From the NCBI GenBank assembly GCA_965212245.1, contig OZ243107.1, positions 2,108,001 to 2,172,000 of the forward strand: a stretch of 64,000 nucleotides of DNA. The letters run 5' to 3'. Numbering within the stretch: position 1 is the first letter of the stretch; every line of letters begins with the position of its first letter. Below the pieces are notes generated by a model. The model was not told the DNA's origin, searched no databases, and saw nothing but the letters and a program-made list of their open reading frames with translations. The stretch is from CAKZNE01 sp040222435 (GTDB taxonomy: Bacteria; Bacteroidota; Bacteroidia; Flavobacteriales; Schleiferiaceae). This document shows, in pieces, positions 27,544-36,164 of this stretch. The position numbers and the translations under genes are program-made.

Positions 27544-27653
27544 CAAAAAATAAAATTGGCCACGGCTGTTTTTCCTTTTTAGACTGATTAAAGCTTTAAT
27601 AGTATTCGGTGTATACAAACGCTCTTAATATTAAGTCATGCGTCCCCCTCCCT

Positions 27654-27767
27654 GATTGTTTTAGCCTCCTCTTCCGCCACGCTGCAATAAGGCAGGCTGG
27701 GTTCTTAACGCCTGGTACATTATAAGCGGTAGAGTAGGATTTTACTTACGGCCAGACTAAAACAATC
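27654..27767. repeat. 11-bp inverted repeat pair enclosing 92 bp
   Basis: GATTGTTTTAG at 27654-27664 and CTAAAACAATC at 27757-27767 are exact reverse complements. The enclosed 92 bp is GC-richer than the flanks and has no open frame. It could be a small non-autonomous element or the closing stem of an RNA. Confidence 0.45.
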
Positions 27768-27932
27768 CGGCCGCAGGAGGTATGATCCCGCTAAAATATA
27801 TAAGGGTATTCCTTCACCTTTTATGGATATCCGCCATTCAATAAGAATACCCTTCACTTTACACAAAAAGGAGTGTGGTTTTCAGCTTGCAGTTATAGAT
27901 TGAGACATTCTATTAATCAAATTCTTATAACT

Positions 27933-29012
27933 ATGAGTATTCATTGGAATCCTTTATTTACCCGACTTATACGGCAACAACGCGCCACTTTATGGGGCAA
28001 CTGGTCTCTGGCATCCGGCATTGAAGTAGGTGCTGTAGTAAAACTCAGACCTCACACCGGTGAGTTTGATAACCTGGGCGATAGCCTTCCGGATATGCAA
28101 ATAGAAGAAGGCCGGGTAACTTCTTCTACCTGGGATATGAAATCCAGCGGAGTATCTGTAGATCAGGGCCAGACCAGTATAAGTGGTACCAACGGTGAGG
28201 TGCAGGCGGGCCTTAAAATGACCTGGACATTTGAAGAAGAAAAACTCCTGGTATCTAAGTTTGCGGAAACCCGCGAACCGGAATTGCGTAACCTGGCAGA
28301 GCAGCTTAATGAGAATAAAGAGTGGCTTATTGATGTGGCCCGCAGAAATGGATTTTATTCAGAAGACCGCGGCATTGAACAGGGCTTTTGCGTAGTTACC
28401 AAGGTTATTTATGCCCGTGGAGGGGTGTTACTGGCTTCTAAATCAGAAGACAGTTCTTTTGAGATAGAAGGTTCTCTGGCTATGTTTGACGGAGCGGCTT
28501 CGGGTAAGGCCGGTTACTCCTCATCTAAATCAAAAGGTACGGTAGTACACCGCACCTGGCCTACCGAAAAAGATAACTTTCAGAATGAGGATGTAGCCAT
28601 TGCTTTTGAGGTGGCTTCCTTTACCGGTAAAAACGTGGAAGTTATTGAAAACTGGACCCGTTACCTGGATTCTTTTACCATTGAGTTTGACAATGACCAT
28701 TGGGGAACCTACATAGCTCATCCGGTATTGAGCTATGATATTAATGGAGAACATGTACAAGGCATTACCCCCTGCGATGGCGAAGGTGTATGGGGCGGCA
28801 GTAAAGCTTCTATTTACGGTATACCGCTGGAAGCTACCAATCTGCAGCTGGAAATATCCTATGAAGCCAGTGATCATAAAGATCATTTTAGCTGGGAAAA
28901 CCCCTTGCGTAACTGGACTACCGGTAAAAGAACCATTGATATTTACGGAGTATGGGACAATAATCCACCCCCTCATGCCGAGGTAAGGGAACATAAAACG
29001 AGCCTTTCCTAA
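27933..29012 (+). CDS. Cytosolic protein with gasdermin-like features, putative pore-forming effector
   Basis: The start is placed at 27933 (MSIHWNPLFTRLIRQQRATL), because the upstream 20 codons of open frame look noncoding. The 359-residue product has no signal peptide. Residues ~25-250 resemble the order of elements in bacterial gasdermins: a strand run to LRPHTGEF, a long helix-rich stretch (REPELRNLAEQLNENKEWLI), then FCVVTKVIYARGG, a Gly/Ala/Ser-rich segment (DGAASGKAGYSSSKSKGTVV) and VAIAFEVASFTG. A C-terminal ~100-residue beta-rich domain follows. The likeness is from my recollection of the family pattern, not an alignment. No protease is adjacent, unlike many defence gasdermins. It is monocistronic and has a good terminator. 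Confidence 0.45.
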   Translation: MSIHWNPLFTRLIRQQRATLWGNWSLASGIEVGAVVKLRPHTGEFDNLGDSLPDMQIEEGRVTSSTWDMKSSGVSVDQGQTSISGTNGEVQAGLKMTWTFEEEKLLVSKFAETREPELRNLAEQLNENKEWLIDVARRNGFYSEDRGIEQGFCVVTKVIYARGGVLLASKSEDSSFEIEGSLAMFDGAASGKAGYSSSKSKGTVVHRTWPTEKDNFQNEDVAIAFEVASFTGKNVEVIENWTRYLDSFTIEFDNDHWGTYIAHPVLSYDINGEHVQGITPCDGEGVWGGSKASIYGIPLEATNLQLEISYEASDHKDHFSWENPLRNWTTGKRTIDIYGVWDNNPPPHAEVREHKTSLS

Positions 29013-29040
29013 GCTTCCGGTAATACGTGTATAGTCTGTA

Positions 29041-29081
29041 AAGTTCAGGTTGCTGCATGGCCGGCAGCCTGAACTTTTTTT
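29041..29081 (+). terminator. Terminator after the gasdermin-like gene
   Basis: AAGTTCAGG and CCTGAACTT form a 9-bp stem extended by GCTGC/GCAGC with a small bulge, followed by seven T residues. It lies 28 bp after the stop. Confidence 0.85.
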
Positions 29082-29150
29082 AATGTTGCGTATAGAATGC
29101 TATTCTTTTAAACAGATGGCCGGCTGGTGGAAAAGAGCCCGGGGTGATGC

Positions 29151-31511
29151 TTAACTGGTCTTGCTCAGCTCATAGGCGGCTGCCTCATACAATTCCTCGC
29201 TGCTTACCGGTTTAGAAAGATATTTATTAAAGCCCAGCTCCTTTACTTTTTGCCGGGTTTCTTCGGTTACATCTGCGGTTACGGCAATAATAGGGATGCG
29301 GGCGTTTTTTGCACCGGCCTCTCCCTTGCGTATGGCTATGGTGGCTTCATAACCATCCATGACGGGCATTTGCAGATCCATAAAAATAAGATGGTAGGTT
29401 TCTTTCTGTAATTCTTCCAATGCTTCCTCTCCGTTTTCCACCACCTTAAAAGGAGTGTTTTGCCAGTCGGAAAGGATTTTCCGCATAATGAACTGGTTGA
29501 GAGGATTGTCTTCCACCACCAGAACCGGATGACCTTGCAGATCTTGTTCGTCCTTTGAAAAATGATGGCTTTCCAGCTCTTTTTGAGGAAGTACGGCATA
29601 GGGTATTTCCACCCGGCAATAAGTGCCTTCTCCCTTGCTGCTGTGTATCTCAATCCGGCCTTTGTGCAGGTCAACCAACCGTTTTACAATACTTAACCCG
29701 AGCCCCAAACCGCCAAACTGCCTTTTATTACCCATTTGTTGCTGGTTGAAGCTTTCAAAAATGGTATTCAGTTTTTTAGGAGATATACCCACTCCGGTAT
29801 CCTTAACGCTCATAATCAGGTTAAAAGCGGCCGGGTGGGGGTATGCCCCGCTAAGCTCAATGCTTACGCTGCCGGCAGCGCTGAATTTAATAGCGTTACC
29901 CACCAGGTTACCTGCTATCTGGGCCAGGCGTTCCGGGTCGCCCAGGCAAACCTCAGGCAGAGAAGGGCCCAGCTCAAAATTAAACTGTATGTTTTTTTGT
30001 GAAGCCTGCATGCGCCAGTTCCTGCTCAGTTTTACCAGTAATTCAGCCGGGCTGAACTCGGTTTGGGTAAGCACCAGTTGTTGCTTCTCAATTTTAGAGT
30101 AATCCAGAATGTCATTCACTGAGCTTAACAGGCTGAATGAAGCTGATTGTATCATCTCCACTTCTTTACGCGTATCAGGGTCTGCTGCCGTGTCCACCAG
30201 TTGATCTGCTACTCCCATAATCAGGTTCAGGGGTGTACGCAGCTCATGACTGATATTGGACATGAAATTGTTTTTCAGGGTATTCACTTCCTTAAGCCGC
30301 AGCAGGGCAAGCTCCTGCGATTTTTCCTTATCCTCTCGCAGTTTACCAATGAGGTTGGTCATGGATAGTGAAAGGAAAAGTACCTCCAGGCCCGCTCCCA
30401 GTTTGGTGCTGTGGGCCGTTAAAAAGGTATTGGGTATTACATTGAGGTTGTTCAGTATAAAAATGGTAAGCCCCGTTGCCAAAAAGCCGATACCTATGGT
30501 AAAGAAGGGGTCTACCCGTACTTTTCTTATATACAGTAAAATGAGGGAACCGATGATAAGCAGTAATTCCAGCAGGCCCAGCAAATTACCTGCAGGGTAG
30601 CTGAACTCAAAAACAAGCGGGCTCAGGAATAAGCCGGCCAGCATAATACCGGAAAGGATATAAATAGCGCGGAAAATGAGCGGTATGATACGAAAGTGTT
30701 CCCTGAGCCTGAGAAAGCTTTCCGCATAACGACCTAAGAAGAATATGGATGCAAAGGCACCGATCATTACCATGCGGGCGCTTAGCCAGCCTCCGCCCGG
30801 AAAAAGGTATTGGTAGGTAAGACCATCCAGCGAGAGCTGCAACAAGCCTATGGATAATACGTACAGGCCATAATAGAGAAAGGTTTTTTCGCGCAGGCCG
30901 GTGTAAAAAAAGAGGTAGATGACAGCCGCCAGAATAATAAAGCCATAAAAGAAGCCGAAGAAGATGTGCTCTACATATATCTCGTTCATCAGAGATACAG
31001 ATGAGTGAAGCTTAAGCTGCAGGTTTATCACTTCTCCATCACTACCCAGGTGCAGGTAGTAACGGTATGTGGCACCAGGTGGCAGTTCAAGGGGAAAAAT
31101 GGTAGCCCGGTTGGGCAGTGGACGCTGGGCAAAGGGTATACGGTCTCCGGAGCGCATAAGCTTAACCCGTCCGGCTTTATCTACCTGGTAAAAGTCTGCC
31201 AGATCCGTTATGGGTCGCGCGGTTTCCAGGTAATAATGCCGGGTTTGCTCCCCCTTATTCTCCAGGCTAAAACGCAGCCAGTAATGATCTGTGGTAAAAC
31301 CGGTATTCTCATTTTCAGAGGGAAGTGGCTCAAAGTGCAGTGTGTCTTCCTGCTTCAGCAAGTCCTCCAGTTCCAGGTCCTTATCACCCAGGTTAACAAT
31401 CTCGACCTGCTGGTGAAGAGAGGTCGTTTGACCAATCTCAGGCTGCTTGCCGGAGAGTTTTACATTAATAAGTAATAGCACGAGTAATAGTCTCCCAAGA
31501 TTACTGTTCAT
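29151..31511 (-). CDS. Hybrid sensor histidine kinase (7TMR-DISM type)
   Basis: The 786-residue protein has an N-terminal periplasmic 7TMR-DISMED2-like sensor (residues ~25-170), seven helices (7TMR-DISM_7TM, ~180-390), a HisKA dimerisation domain with the phosphoacceptor His422 in MSNISHELRTPLN, and an ATPase domain (N box GNAIKFS, G1 DTGVGIS, G2 GGLGLGLSIVK). Fused to it is a receiver domain with E667/D668, phosphoacceptor D712 (FMDLQMPV) and K767. All catalytic residues are present. DISM sensors often bind carbohydrates or other small ligands. No separate response regulator is adjacent, so the output is probably a phosphorelay to a distant protein. Confidence 0.92.
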   Translation of the reverse strand: MNSNLGRLLLVLLLINVKLSGKQPEIGQTTSLHQQVEIVNLGDKDLELEDLLKQEDTLHFEPLPSENENTGFTTDHYWLRFSLENKGEQTRHYYLETARPITDLADFYQVDKAGRVKLMRSGDRIPFAQRPLPNRATIFPLELPPGATYRYYLHLGSDGEVINLQLKLHSSVSLMNEIYVEHIFFGFFYGFIILAAVIYLFFYTGLREKTFLYYGLYVLSIGLLQLSLDGLTYQYLFPGGGWLSARMVMIGAFASIFFLGRYAESFLRLREHFRIIPLIFRAIYILSGIMLAGLFLSPLVFEFSYPAGNLLGLLELLLIIGSLILLYIRKVRVDPFFTIGIGFLATGLTIFILNNLNVIPNTFLTAHSTKLGAGLEVLFLSLSMTNLIGKLREDKEKSQELALLRLKEVNTLKNNFMSNISHELRTPLNLIMGVADQLVDTAADPDTRKEVEMIQSASFSLLSSVNDILDYSKIEKQQLVLTQTEFSPAELLVKLSRNWRMQASQKNIQFNFELGPSLPEVCLGDPERLAQIAGNLVGNAIKFSAAGSVSIELSGAYPHPAAFNLIMSVKDTGVGISPKKLNTIFESFNQQQMGNKRQFGGLGLGLSIVKRLVDLHKGRIEIHSSKGEGTYCRVEIPYAVLPQKELESHHFSKDEQDLQGHPVLVVEDNPLNQFIMRKILSDWQNTPFKVVENGEEALEELQKETYHLIFMDLQMPVMDGYEATIAIRKGEAGAKNARIPIIAVTADVTEETRQKVKELGFNKYLSKPVSSEELYEAAAYELSKTS

Positions 31512-31869
31512 AAAAGTATACTAGGTAAGAATTAAAAAAAGTATCCTGCGGCCTTAATACTGGATTGATAATGAGCAGTACAGCAGAAAGAAAGAATTAA
31601 TATAAGGTAATTAAAGGAAATAAGTTTCAGAAACGGCTGTAAAAGCTCTGTGGTAATCCATCTTTCTTAAACCACAGGCAAGATTTGTTTTGAACTTCCG
31701 GAATCTTTAACTTTCCTTAGCTTGGCTGGTGGTTGGATGTATTTAGTGAATTTATTAAGGCTTCCCATTCAATCATAGAAAAGCCTGCATAGCCTCAGGC
31801 TGCCGAATAAAATCATTTGTTGTAATAAAAAATCCCGCCCAGGAAACACCTGGCGGGATTTTTTATTTG
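31512..31869. other. Intergenic region between the kinase and tmRNA
   Basis: No gene is seen. It contains the terminator at 31828, and two short inverted repeats: CTGTGGT/ACCACAG (31648-31654, 31671-31677) and AGCCTG/CAGGCT (31782-31787, 31796-31801). Neither has a T-run. Confidence 0.55.
31828..31866 (-). terminator. Terminator of tmRNA
   Basis: AATCCCGCC(C)AGG and CCTGGCGGGATT form a long stem with a single-base bulge and flanking A and T runs on both sides, so it can work in either direction. On the minus strand it lies just after the tmRNA 3' end. Confidence 0.9.
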
Positions 31870-32270
31870 TGGAGCTGGCGGGATTCGAACCCGCGTCCAA
31901 ACAAGGAAAGCGATGGCTTTCTACATGCTTATTTTATTATTGTTTTTTCGACTAAAAGCCGGGAATAAACACCCTACCGTTAGCTTAACTACGAATTTGA
32001 GTTTCGGAAGTACAGCATAGTTCTGTACTAACTAGTCCGGATTTATTGACACCCCTGGATCGGTTCCATCCAGACTTAGGAACCGAGAGATGGCTCACTC
32101 CCGCGTCTTACGCGTGGATTAGCGGTAATCCTCTATCAGAGTGATTACGCGGCAAGCGCGAAGTTATTTTCGCCAATTATAGTGTAAAGCATCTTTGATA
32201 ACGGGCGACATCTCCATAGCCCGGCATGCTTACTACCGGTTTCATCTTGCTGTCAAAACCAGTCAGCCCC
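31870..32270 (-). ncRNA. ssrA: Transfer-messenger RNA (tmRNA)
   Basis: The minus strand begins GGGGCTGACTGGTTTTGACAG, the conserved tmRNA 5' end, and ends with the tRNA-like GGACGCGGGTTCGAATCCCG and AGCTCCA, which pairs with GGGGCT to make the acceptor stem. The 3' CCA is not fully encoded and must be added. The tag frame at 32145-32174 reads GENNFALAA then a stop, the form typical of Bacteroidota (GENNYALAA in relatives). tmRNA rescues stalled ribosomes and marks the aborted protein for degradation. The 401-nt length suits the phylum. Confidence 0.97.
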
Positions 32271-32292
32271 AAAATGTTAAAGAACAGACTAG

Positions 32293-32300
32293 CAAAGTTA
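32293..32300 (-). promoter_or_regulatory. TAnnTTTG promoter element of tmRNA
   Basis: TAACTTTG on the minus strand lies 22 bp upstream of the mature tmRNA 5' end. A TTTTG about 15 bp further upstream may be the -33 element, though the spacing is short. Confidence 0.5.
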
Positions 32301-32329
32301 TTAAATTAGTCCACTCAAAAGATAGCAAT

Positions 32330-33037
32330 ATGTATTCCATTCGTAGCTTAGTAAGCCTGGTATTTTGTAGTTTGATCTTTTTACCTCTTCAGGCACAGCA
32401 TACTTTCAGTGCGCCTGACACCATTAAATACCTTATTAAAGACACGGGTTTCAATACGTTACACGATTTTTTGAACCTGAAAAACCACACGGGAGACTCC
32501 CTGCCCATGCGTTGGAAACAACACCGGATTAATTATCCTGCGGCCTGGGGAACTACCCTGGATGATCCGACTAAATGGCATAATCCGGTGGATGGGCTAG
32601 ATAGTGCTGACTTTGTTTTGCCTGATTCGGCCAGTGATGCGTTCAATACCAAGCTGATTATTGGTGTGGACCATAACGGTATTGCAGGGCAGGGCACTAT
32701 AGTATTTACGGTATTTGACCTAAATCAGCCGCAGGATTCGGTGCGCTTATATTTTGATGTATTGGTAAGGCCTGCCATAGGCCTTAAAGAAGATAAGTGG
32801 CCGGGTTTTTCGGTATACCCCAGCCCCGCTAAAAATGAGATCCATATTGCCGGTAAAGATGTATGGAAAGTGGAAGAAATATACCTCACGGATTTGGCAG
32901 GCCAGCGCATACCCGTTCATTTCACTAAAAACCTGACCACTGTCAATATATATGTAGCAAACCTTCTCAGGGGTTTCTATGTACTATCCATAAAGGATAA
33001 CCAACGGTATTATCATCAAAAAATAGAACTGCATTAA
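32330..33037 (+). CDS. Secreted protein with T9SS sorting domain
   Basis: The start at 32330 (MYSIRSLVSLVFCSLIFLPLQ) gives a proper signal peptide; the longer frame would run into tmRNA. The mature 210 residues contain a Trp-rich region without recognised catalytic motif (WKQHRINYPAAWGTTLDDP) and a C-terminal sorting domain (SVYPSPAKNEIHIAG to the end GFYVLSIKDNQRYYHQKIEL). It is exported by T9SS, which is encoded in part by porT in this window. Function is unknown. It abuts the dehydrogenase gene with no spacing. Confidence 0.75.
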   Translation: MYSIRSLVSLVFCSLIFLPLQAQHTFSAPDTIKYLIKDTGFNTLHDFLNLKNHTGDSLPMRWKQHRINYPAAWGTTLDDPTKWHNPVDGLDSADFVLPDSASDAFNTKLIIGVDHNGIAGQGTIVFTVFDLNQPQDSVRLYFDVLVRPAIGLKEDKWPGFSVYPSPAKNEIHIAGKDVWKVEEIYLTDLAGQRIPVHFTKNLTTVNIYVANLLRGFYVLSIKDNQRYYHQKIELH

Positions 33038-34246
33038 ATGTTGAGAATAGGAATAATAAGAGAAGGGAAAACCCCTCCGGACCATCGTGTGCCGCTCACA
33101 CCACAACAGTGTAAGTTACTGAAGGAAGTGTATAGTGAGTTAGACATAGTAGTGCAAAGTAGTGACGTACGGGCTTTTAAAGATGAAGAGTACGAGGCGC
33201 AGGGTGTGGAAGTTAGAAAAGACATGGGCCATTGTGATGTATTAATGGGGGTAAAAGAAGTGCCCCTTGAAATGCTGATACCGGATAAGACCTATCTTTT
33301 CTTTTCACATACTTATAAAAAACAAGCCTATAACCGTAATCTCCTGCAAACCATTTTAGATAAAAAAATCCGTTTGATCGATTACGAAATGCTGAAGGAG
33401 CCAACCGGTAAGCGCTTACTGGGTTTTGGGCGTTATGCCGGTATTGTAGGAACCTACAACGCTATGCGTGCCTGGGGCGAAATGACAGGTGATTACCACT
33501 TGAAGCCAGCCCATGAATGTGAAGACCGCAGAGAAATGGAACGGGAACTCATTAAGGTAAAGCTGCCACCTACCGCCAAAGTATTGATTACAGGGGCCGG
33601 ACGTGTAGCAGGGGGTGCTATGGAGGTATTATCAGCCCTGCGCTTTACCCATGTTTTTCCTAAAGAATACATCAACCAGGAGTTTAAGGAACCCGTATTT
33701 ACCCAGTTGAATGAGCAGCAATATTACGAAAGGGTAGATGGTAAGGATTTTACCCGCCAGGATTTTTATAAAGACCCTTCGGGCTTCCGTTCGCGTTTTA
33801 TGCACTATGCCCGTAATACGGATATTTATATACCCTGCCATTTCTGGAGCAATAAATCGCCCTATGTTTTTAGTCGTGAAGATGCCCGTTCACCTGATTT
33901 TGGGGTGAAACTGGTGTCCGACATCAGTTGTGATATTGATGGGCCGGTAGCATCAACCCTGCGTCCTTCTACCATTGGAGATCCTTTTTATGGCTATGAT
34001 CCGCGTACGGAAAAGGAAGTGCCTTTTGGAACGCTGGGCTCCATTGGTGTTTCTGCCGTAGACAATTTGCCCTGTGAGTTGCCTAAAGATGCTTCAGAAG
34101 ACTTTGGCAATGAATTGATCAAGAATGTGATCCCCCACTTTTTTAATGGGGATAAAGAAGGCATACTGGAAGCGGCCTCAGAAACCAACCAGGAAGGGCA
34201 GCTTACGCCAGCCTTTTCATATCTTGAAGACTATGTAAAGGGCTAA
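33038..34246 (+). CDS. Saccharopine dehydrogenase-like / alanine dehydrogenase-fold NAD(P) oxidoreductase
   Basis: The 402-residue protein has the N-terminal alanine dehydrogenase/PNT fold (IGIIREGKTPPDHRVPLTP) and a Rossmann segment VLITGAGRVAGGAMEVL, as in eukaryotic-type lysine-forming saccharopine dehydrogenases. It probably catalyses an NAD(P)-linked oxidative deamination of an amino acid conjugate. Its start follows the previous stop directly. Active-site details are not resolvable here, and the substrate in Bacteroidota is not established, so I do not give a symbol. Confidence 0.8.
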   Translation: MLRIGIIREGKTPPDHRVPLTPQQCKLLKEVYSELDIVVQSSDVRAFKDEEYEAQGVEVRKDMGHCDVLMGVKEVPLEMLIPDKTYLFFSHTYKKQAYNRNLLQTILDKKIRLIDYEMLKEPTGKRLLGFGRYAGIVGTYNAMRAWGEMTGDYHLKPAHECEDRREMERELIKVKLPPTAKVLITGAGRVAGGAMEVLSALRFTHVFPKEYINQEFKEPVFTQLNEQQYYERVDGKDFTRQDFYKDPSGFRSRFMHYARNTDIYIPCHFWSNKSPYVFSREDARSPDFGVKLVSDISCDIDGPVASTLRPSTIGDPFYGYDPRTEKEVPFGTLGSIGVSAVDNLPCELPKDASEDFGNELIKNVIPHFFNGDKEGILEAASETNQEGQLTPAFSYLEDYVKG

Positions 34247-34315
34247 GTGCTGGCTATGCCTTAAATTTGCGCGCTCTTAGGGGGCCGCGGGCGGTGCCTG
34301 GAAAAAACATCCGGT

Positions 34316-35137
34316 TTGAAAAACAGGGAAAAATATATTGACATAGAAAAAGTAATTGCCGCCAAAAACCAGAATTTGGTTAAATGGATGCCCGGTTTCA
34401 TGCTGCGCTATATTAAGCGTATAGTGCATGAAAAAGACATTAATGAAACGATGGCCCGTGTGGGCGATCGTAAAGGTTTTGAGTTTTTGGAAGGTGTGCT
34501 TATAGAAGTGCTGAACACCAATATTGTATTGGAAGGCCTTGAGAATATTCCACCGGAAGGCGGTTGCATTATAGCCTCCAACCATCCTTTGGGTGGTTTA
34601 GACGGTATGGCCCTGATGTACGCGGTGGGTAAGGTACGCCCGGATATAAAATTTCTGGTCAATGATATTTTGCTGAACGTCAAAAACCTGGAGCAGTTCT
34701 TCATTCCGGTAAACAAAGTGGGTGAAAACCCCCGTGCAGCCACCCGCCTTATTGAAGAAACCTATGCGCAGGATATTGCTATACTGGTGTTTCCGGCTGG
34801 TTTGGTTTCCCGTAAATTGCCGGAAGGCGTGGAAGACCTGGAGTGGAAAAAGAGCTTTGTGGCCAAAGCCTTGAAGTATAAGAAGGATATTGTGCCCGCC
34901 CATATTGATGGCCGTAACTCCAACTGGTTTTACAACCTGAGTAACTGGCGCAGAAAACTGGGGATTAAAGCGAATGTGGAAATGTTTTATCTTGCTGATG
35001 AAATGTTCCGGCAGCGCAACCAAACCATCACCATCCGCTTCGGTAATAAGATTCCGTACGAGAGTCTTGACAGAAGTAAAACCCACCAGCAGTGGGCTAC
35101 AGAGATACGAGAGAAAGTGTACGCTCTCCAAAGTTAA
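34316..35137 (+). CDS. glsA: Lysophospholipid-type O-acyltransferase, GlsA-like
   Basis: The 273-residue protein has the PlsC-family acyltransferase motif as NHPLGGLDG (residue ~94), FIPVNKVGENPRA and the VFPAGLVSR motif. It pairs with a GNAT/OlsB-like gene 8 bp downstream. In Bacteroides such a pair (GlsB then GlsA) makes monoacyl glycine and then the O-acylated glycine lipid, the precursor of flavolipin-type lipids. The TTG start at 34316 is taken since the next ATG is internal (residue 24). The symbol is by analogy, from pairing and family. Confidence 0.75.
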   Translation: MKNREKYIDIEKVIAAKNQNLVKWMPGFMLRYIKRIVHEKDINETMARVGDRKGFEFLEGVLIEVLNTNIVLEGLENIPPEGGCIIASNHPLGGLDGMALMYAVGKVRPDIKFLVNDILLNVKNLEQFFIPVNKVGENPRAATRLIEETYAQDIAILVFPAGLVSRKLPEGVEDLEWKKSFVAKALKYKKDIVPAHIDGRNSNWFYNLSNWRRKLGIKANVEMFYLADEMFRQRNQTITIRFGNKIPYESLDRSKTHQQWATEIREKVYALQS

Positions 35138-35145
35138 ATGCATCT

Positions 35146-36117
35146 ATGAAAAACATTATACCGGCCGTGGATCGCAAACTGATCCTTGGCGAGCTTACCG
35201 AAGAAACATTTTTAAGACACACCAATAAGGGTGCTAACCAGCTATACCTGGTAAGCCACCACAATGCGCCCAATATTATGCGCGAGATAGGCCGCTTGCG
35301 TGAAATATCTTTTCGTGCCGCGGGAGGTGGTACCGGTAAGCAACTGGATGTAGATGCCTATGACACGGCCAGTGTACCTTTTCAGCAACTTATTCTTTGG
35401 GACCCGGAAGACCAGGAAATCCTGGCCGGTTATCGTCTGCTTAAATGTAAAGATGCAGAAAGAGATGAGGAAGGTAAGATTGTTTCGGCCACCGCTCATC
35501 TTTTTGATCTGGATGAAAGCTTTTACCAGGATTATTTGCCTTGTACCATAGAGTTGGGCCGTTCTTTTGTGCAACCCGCTTATCAACGCAATGGCTCGCG
35601 CAAGGGGCTTTTCAGTATGGATAACCTATGGGATGGATTGGGTGCTATTTTAGTGCGTAATCCCGATGTAAAGTATCTCTTCGGGAAAGTTACCATGTAT
35701 CCCAGTTACCAGCGTGAAGCGCGTAATATGATCCTGTGCTTTTTGAAGACCAAATTCCCGGACCCGGATAATCTGGTACGCCCGGAAACGCCATTGGTTA
35801 CGGATGAAGAACTAGAACCGTATGCACATTATTTTAAGGATCTGGAGTATAAAGAAGCCTATACTAAATTGCGCGAATTGGTGCGTGAAAAGGGCGAAAA
35901 CATTCCTCCGCTTATCAATACCTATATGAATATCAGTGCTACCATGCGCACCTTTGGTACAGCCGCCAACTATGAATTTGGTGAAGTGGAAGAAACCGGT
36001 ATTATCCTAACCGTGGCCGATATCTTCCCGGAGAAGAAAGACCGCCATATGCTGACCTACGAAAAATCCAAGGAGTATATAGGGCCGCTTAATAAGTGGG
36101 AGGCCAGTCAGGATTAG
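35146..36117 (+). CDS. glsB: GNAT/OlsB-like amino-acid N-acyltransferase, GlsB-like
   Basis: The 323-residue protein has the acyl-ACP-dependent hemolysin-type N-acyltransferase motifs (LREISFRAAGGGTG, CTIELGRSFVQPAYQRNG), the OlsB family pattern. The OlsB family N-acylates amino acids with a 3-hydroxy fatty acid; Bacteroidota members (GlsB) use glycine. The ATG at 35146 is chosen because it starts the conserved region. The ordering with the O-acyltransferase 8 bp upstream indicates a lipid-synthesis operon. Substrate identity (glycine or other amino acid) is inferred. Confidence 0.78.
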   Translation: MKNIIPAVDRKLILGELTEETFLRHTNKGANQLYLVSHHNAPNIMREIGRLREISFRAAGGGTGKQLDVDAYDTASVPFQQLILWDPEDQEILAGYRLLKCKDAERDEEGKIVSATAHLFDLDESFYQDYLPCTIELGRSFVQPAYQRNGSRKGLFSMDNLWDGLGAILVRNPDVKYLFGKVTMYPSYQREARNMILCFLKTKFPDPDNLVRPETPLVTDEELEPYAHYFKDLEYKEAYTKLRELVREKGENIPPLINTYMNISATMRTFGTAANYEFGEVEETGIILTVADIFPEKKDRHMLTYEKSKEYIGPLNKWEASQD

Positions 36118-36164
36118 GTTTAAAGCTTAAAAATTATAAGCTCAGCGTTACAGGAAAACTCTAA

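Larger units (their letters stand above)
26724..27932. other. Repeat-rich noncoding interval (1.2 kb)
   Basis: No convincing gene is present. The interval holds two ~165-bp direct repeats (26953 on), each with an internal dyad, a CCATGGC palindrome near 27516, and a pair of 11-bp inverted repeats at 27654 and 27757. The single longer frame (27382-27618, minus) is rich in Lys/Arg/Tyr with no match and I do not support it. Confidence 0.6.

Noticed and set aside
27382..27618. A 78-codon minus-strand frame in the noncoding interval
   Set aside because: It overlaps the CCATGGC palindrome, is rich in Lys/Arg/Tyr as AT-rich noncoding DNA often is, and resembles no protein I know.
31870..31900. A possible tRNA gene, because GGTTCGAATCC and an acceptor end are present
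   Set aside because: The sequence is the 3' tRNA-like end of tmRNA: there is no anticodon arm, and the 5' half lies 400 nt away.
32195..32329. Longer N-terminus for the secreted protein after tmRNA
   Set aside because: It would overlap the 5' end of tmRNA on the other strand and would place the signal peptide in the middle of the protein.
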